Assembly (NCBI RefSeq): GCF_029338295.1
Contig: NZ_CP119791.1
Span: forward strand, 2,356,001 to 2,420,000
Direction: 5' to 3'
Length of the DNA: 64,000 nt
DNA from: Haladaptatus sp. QDMS2
GTDB taxonomy: Archaea; Halobacteriota; Halobacteria; Halobacteriales; Halococcaceae
Shown here: in pieces, positions 61,205 through 64,000 of the stretch
How the letters are laid out: each line of letters starts with the position of its first letter
Numbering within the stretch: position 1 is the first letter of the stretch
The notes under the pieces: generated by a model
Databases searched by the model: none
What the model was told of the DNA's origin: nothing
Seen by the model: only the letters and a program-made list of their open reading frames with translations
Position numbers and translations under genes: made by a program

Positions 61205-61908
61205 CCGGTCGCGTTGTAAACCACCTGGACCTGTGCGGTGATCATAACCGGACCCGGTTCGATACTCGTCGAACCATCTCCGCCGCGTTCGAACGCGGGG
61301 AAGAAGCTCTGTTCTACGGTTTCGACGGAGTGAACGTCCACGATAGTTAGCGCCCCAGCGTCAGCGAGCGTCTCGCCTTGCTCCCGAGCGTTTTCCATGG
61401 CAGCGGAAAGCGCGGCTGCCCGCACCTCGCGCTCCCGGTCGTCCGAGAGTGTAAACTGAACATTCTGGACGTCCGTCGCACCGTTTTGGATAGCGACGTC
61501 GATAATTTCACCCACAGAATCGACGTCAGTGAGCGTAATCCGGAACAGGTGCGTCGCACGGAACCCTCGCACATCGGTTTCGTCGCTCTGTGGATCCTCT
61601 CCGATGAAGAACGCCGTCGTTTGAATTTGGTCGTCTGTAACGCCGGCATCACGGAGTGCAGCCCGCATCGACGACACGTTCGTCGCGACGCGGTTTCGCG
61701 CGGCATCTGCCGATTGTGCGACAGCGGTCACGCCGATGGTAAGCACCGCTTCGTCGGGTTCGCCGCTCGCCGTACCGGTGGCGGTAACCTGAATCGTTCG
61801 TGGTCCGACACCGTCTGCTGACCCTGGAGTATTGATACTACCCAGACAGCCAGCGAGAACGACGAATGCGGCGAGGACAAGTGCTCGCGTCATGAATCGC
61901 GACTCCAT
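61201..61908 (-). CDS. SIMPL-domain (DUF541) lipoprotein
   Basis: A 235-residue exported protein. The N-terminus has a hydrophobic signal and lipobox LAGC, placing it on the outer face of the membrane. The rest is a SIMPL/DUF541 domain (TIQVTATGTASGEPDEA; AAALSAAMENAREQGETLA). Relatives are linked to oxidative stress and signalling; the archaeal role is unknown. ATG at 61908 or MTRALV at 61893 can serve as start. It follows the DUF389 gene by 40 bases on the same strand. Confidence 0.88.
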   Translation of the reverse strand: MESRFMTRALVLAAFVVLAGCLGSINTPGSADGVGPRTIQVTATGTASGEPDEAVLTIGVTAVAQSADAARNRVATNVSSMRAALRDAGVTDDQIQTTAFFIGEDPQSDETDVRGFRATHLFRITLTDVDSVGEIIDVAIQNGATDVQNVQFTLSDDREREVRAAALSAAMENAREQGETLADAGALTIVDVHSVETVEQSFFPAFERGGDGSTSIEPGPVMITAQVQVVYNATG

Positions 61909-61948
61909 AGCGTGACTACGGCTTGATTGGAGAAAGCGCGAGCGTCTA

Positions 61949-63241
61949 TCAGGCAGATTGGAGTTCGACGAATCGAACCTGCAAATCGACGTCGTATCCG
62001 AAATTCTCTGTGATAGCCGCATCGAGTTCAGCCGCGAGCGGCGGCTTCTCCACGTCCGGCGGTAAACCCACCGTGACGACGACTTCGGAGGGAGAGCGTG
62101 TGAGTGCGCTTTCGGTGAATTCTACCTCCACGTCCAACAGGGTCACCTCGTCGTACGCCGGTCGGTCGAGCGTGGTCTCGATTTGGGTCTGGATGTTCTC
62201 TTCTGCGTTGGCACTCGAGAACGACGCGAGCGTTACGCCCCCGAGGAAAAGCGAGAGTACGAGGATGGCGGCGATGAGGACGCCAGCCCGCTTGAGCGTT
62301 CGCGACCGCGCGGAGTCGAGTTTGAACCAGCGGTCGGGACGGTAGCCGGTGTACCAGAGCGTCGTGATTGCGGCGAGATTGATAGAGAGGGCGTTGACGA
62401 GCGCGAGCACTCCCGAACCGAGTACGACCATCGGGAGTCCCCAGGCGATACCGATGCCTACGGCAGCCGCCGGCGGGACGAGCGCCACGGCAATCATGAC
62501 GCCGACGAGCGAGGCAGAGACGCCGGCAGAGAGGCTGAACGCGCCGGCAACGCCAGCACCGAGAGCGACCATCAGCGAGAGGAAGTCAGGTGAGAGTCGC
62601 TCTCTCACCTGCGCGATTTCGGTTGGGTCGATGCCCGGAGGAATCAAGTGAATCGTCTTGACGAGCCACGAAAAGAGCGCCGCTGCAGCGATCGCAGCCG
62701 CAAAGCCGATGAGCTGGAGCTTGACGCCCCGGAGGAACAGGTCACGGTCGTCGATGACCGTGCCGACGCTCGCCGCCATCGCCGGACCGATGAGCGGCGC
62801 GATGACCATCGACCCGACGACGACGGCCGGCGAGTCGAGGAGGAGCCCTGCCGTGGCGATGACGCCGCTCACGACCGTCATGGTGAGGTAGGTCACCATC
62901 GACGGGGCGAGGTTCGTCGCCGTCGTCACCAACTCTTCGCGGGCGATTCGTTCGTCGCTTTGGTCGCTCTCGTCGTACTTCTCCTGTAATGCCTCGAAGC
63001 GCCGCGAGATGACGGTCTCTGCGTCGATGACGACAGTGTAGGCTTCGTCTTCGACGCCGACCTCGCGGAGGCGTCCGAGTACGTGTTCGACGGCGTTCGT
63101 CGGGAGCGGGAACGACACGACGCCCGTAAACTCGCGTCCGCTCGTCTCGTCGGTGAGGACGTAGTCGATGCCCTCGTCGTCTAAGGTATCGAGAATCGCC
63201 TCCCGTTTGCCCGCTGGAATGGTAACCTGTACGAGTCGCAC
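61949..63241 (-). CDS. DUF389 / TIGR00341 membrane protein
   Basis: A 430-residue protein with a cytoplasmic N-terminal regulatory part ([13 protein letters not shown]; about 1-110), about six membrane helices with [17 protein letters not shown], then a C-terminal soluble domain with an alpha/beta pattern (about 350-430). TIGR00341 is a widespread archaeal and bacterial family of unknown function, possibly a channel or transporter. The SIMPL lipoprotein lies next on the same strand. Confidence 0.9.
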   Translation of the reverse strand: MRLVQVTIPAGKREAILDTLDDEGIDYVLTDETSGREFTGVVSFPLPTNAVEHVLGRLREVGVEDEAYTVVIDAETVISRRFEALQEKYDESDQSDERIAREELVTTATNLAPSMVTYLTMTVVSGVIATAGLLLDSPAVVVGSMVIAPLIGPAMAASVGTVIDDRDLFLRGVKLQLIGFAAAIAAAALFSWLVKTIHLIPPGIDPTEIAQVRERLSPDFLSLMVALGAGVAGAFSLSAGVSASLVGVMIAVALVPPAAAVGIGIAWGLPMVVLGSGVLALVNALSINLAAITTLWYTGYRPDRWFKLDSARSRTLKRAGVLIAAILVLSLFLGGVTLASFSSANAEENIQTQIETTLDRPAYDEVTLLDVEVEFTESALTRSPSEVVVTVGLPPDVEKPPLAAELDAAITENFGYDVDLQVRFVELQSA

Positions 63242-63310
63242 ACCGGAACCGATGCAGGCGGGCGAAAAATAACCCGCGGTGGTTTTGAGGGCGGAGCGAA
63301 AAGGAAGGGT

Positions 63311-63931
63311 ATGTTCGAAAATCGCCCCGACCGCGACACGGAAATCGTACTCGTCGGGCGGTCAAACGTCGGCAAATCCACGCTCATGCGCCTGCTCACC
63401 GGCCACAAGAAGTTCAACACGGGCAAGAAACCCGGCGTTACCCGCCAGCCGAACCACTTCGACTGGGCACCAGAGAGCTTCATGCTAACCGACCTCCCCG
63501 GGTTCGGGTTCATGTCCGGCGTCGAGGAGGACCACCGTGAGGCAATCAAGACCAACATCGTCCAGTACATCGAGGAGTACGCCGACAACATCACGCTCGG
63601 CATCCTCGTGGTCGACGGCAAGAGCGTCATCGACATCATCGACCGTCACACGACGGAGGATTCCATTCCCCACGACGTGGAGATGTTCTACTTCCTCCAG
63701 GAACTCGACATTCCCGTCATCGTCGCGGTCAACAAGATGGACAAGGTGGACGACAAAGACGAACGGCTCAACGACCTCTGTGATCGCCTCGGCCTCGCCC
63801 CGCCGTGGCAGCAGTGGCAGGACGTCATCTGCCCCATCATCGCCAAACGCGGCACCATCGACACGCTGAATGAGGCGATTCGAGAGCACTTGCACGCTGA
63901 GAAACGGGACGATTTGCTCAAATTCTTCTAG
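63311..63931 (+). CDS. engB: EngB-family GTP-binding protein
   Basis: A 206-residue TRAFAC GTPase with G1 GRSNVGKST (about 17-25), LPGFGF (G3) and NKMDK (G4). Bacterial EngB/YihA acts in 50S ribosomal subunit assembly; the same is inferred here. ATG at 63311 gives [17 protein letters not shown] hairpin follows the stop at 63951-63967. Confidence 0.93.
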   Translation: MFENRPDRDTEIVLVGRSNVGKSTLMRLLTGHKKFNTGKKPGVTRQPNHFDWAPESFMLTDLPGFGFMSGVEEDHREAIKTNIVQYIEEYADNITLGILVVDGKSVIDIIDRHTTEDSIPHDVEMFYFLQELDIPVIVAVNKMDKVDDKDERLNDLCDRLGLAPPWQQWQDVICPIIAKRGTIDTLNEAIREHLHAEKRDDLLKFF

Positions 63932-63950
63932 AGCAACTTTTTACGCTTCG

Positions 63951-63967
63951 GGTGCGCTTCGCGCACC
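63951..63967. repeat. Perfect hairpin GGTGCGC-TTC-GCGCACC
   Basis: Seven-bp perfect inverted repeat with TTC loop, 19 bases after engB. It resembles the CGC-TTC-GCG core hairpin at 8852-8870 near tRNA-Ala. It could end the engB transcript or be a dispersed repeat. Confidence 0.7.
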
Positions 63968-64000
63968 GCTCAGCGCAAAAACTTTCATGAAAAAGGCCGG

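Overview
The window is chromosomal DNA from a haloarchaeon (class Halobacteria). The proteins are strongly acidic and the DNA is GC-rich. Start codons commonly lie 25-30 bases below a TATA-like box with no leader. Twin-arginine signals precede exported proteins. Haloarchaeal marker families are present: SepF, FAU-1, archaemetzincin, aEF-2, EF-1alpha/uS10, ABCE1/RLI, NOG1 and HVO_0416-type zinc fingers. Genus cannot be fixed from the sequence alone; a complete fructose phosphotransferase system limits it to the subset of haloarchaea that carry one.

Layout. 1-857: 3' part of a Thr/Asp-repeat, sequon-rich protein. 872-4084: HExxH protein divergent from aEF-2. 4197-4670: Lrp/AsnC regulator broken by an in-frame TAG. 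4671-6625: leader with alternative hairpins and a leaderless 31-codon ORF, then a free-standing ACT protein and homoserine dehydrogenase. 6754-8552: EF-1alpha, uS10 and tRNA-Ala(CGC), followed to about 8925 by a mosaic of tRNA-Ala 3' fragments and perfect hairpins. 8988-11801: ZIP-like membrane protein and a tandem pair of paralogous membrane proteins. 11914-17731: GlpR, 1-phosphofructokinase and all fructose PTS proteins (IIC, IIA, HPr, EI, IIB), coupling uptake to phosphorylation of fructose to fructose-1,6-bisphosphate. 17910-25321: HTH-10 regulator, five-gene branched-chain-type ABC importer and a convergent acyl-CoA synthetase, probably uptake and CoA activation of an organic acid.

25374-34542: RNB nuclease, PUA protein, subtilase, SepF, small zinc and HTH proteins, YgfZ-like protein, geranylgeranyl-reductase-family flavoprotein and BNR-repeat protein. 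34585-43376: UvrA, acetyltransferase, universal stress protein, AIM24-like protein, LVIVD-repeat surface protein, and FAU-1 with a coupled small partner. 43422-50694: PrsW-type protease, riboflavin synthase, UvrD-like helicase, two zinc-finger microproteins, M32 and M20 peptidases. 50800-63931: PIN-ATPase-KH fusion, ABCE1 with an EMC6-like protein, archaemetzincin, HAD phosphatase, F420:NADP reductase, Sec61beta, PdxT, DUF151 protein, HisE, NOG1, SIMPL and DUF389 proteins, and EngB.

Four genes under 60 codons were read directly from the DNA: 43422-43556, 47507-47665, 47770-47949 and 58504-58662 (Sec61beta). The most unusual parts are the tRNA-Ala fragment/hairpin mosaic, the amber-interrupted AsnC gene, the leader before the ACT/hom operon, a membrane-anchor-like tail on PTS IIB, and a structured spacer at about 60081-60157. 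No CRISPR array, transposase or integrase gene was seen.
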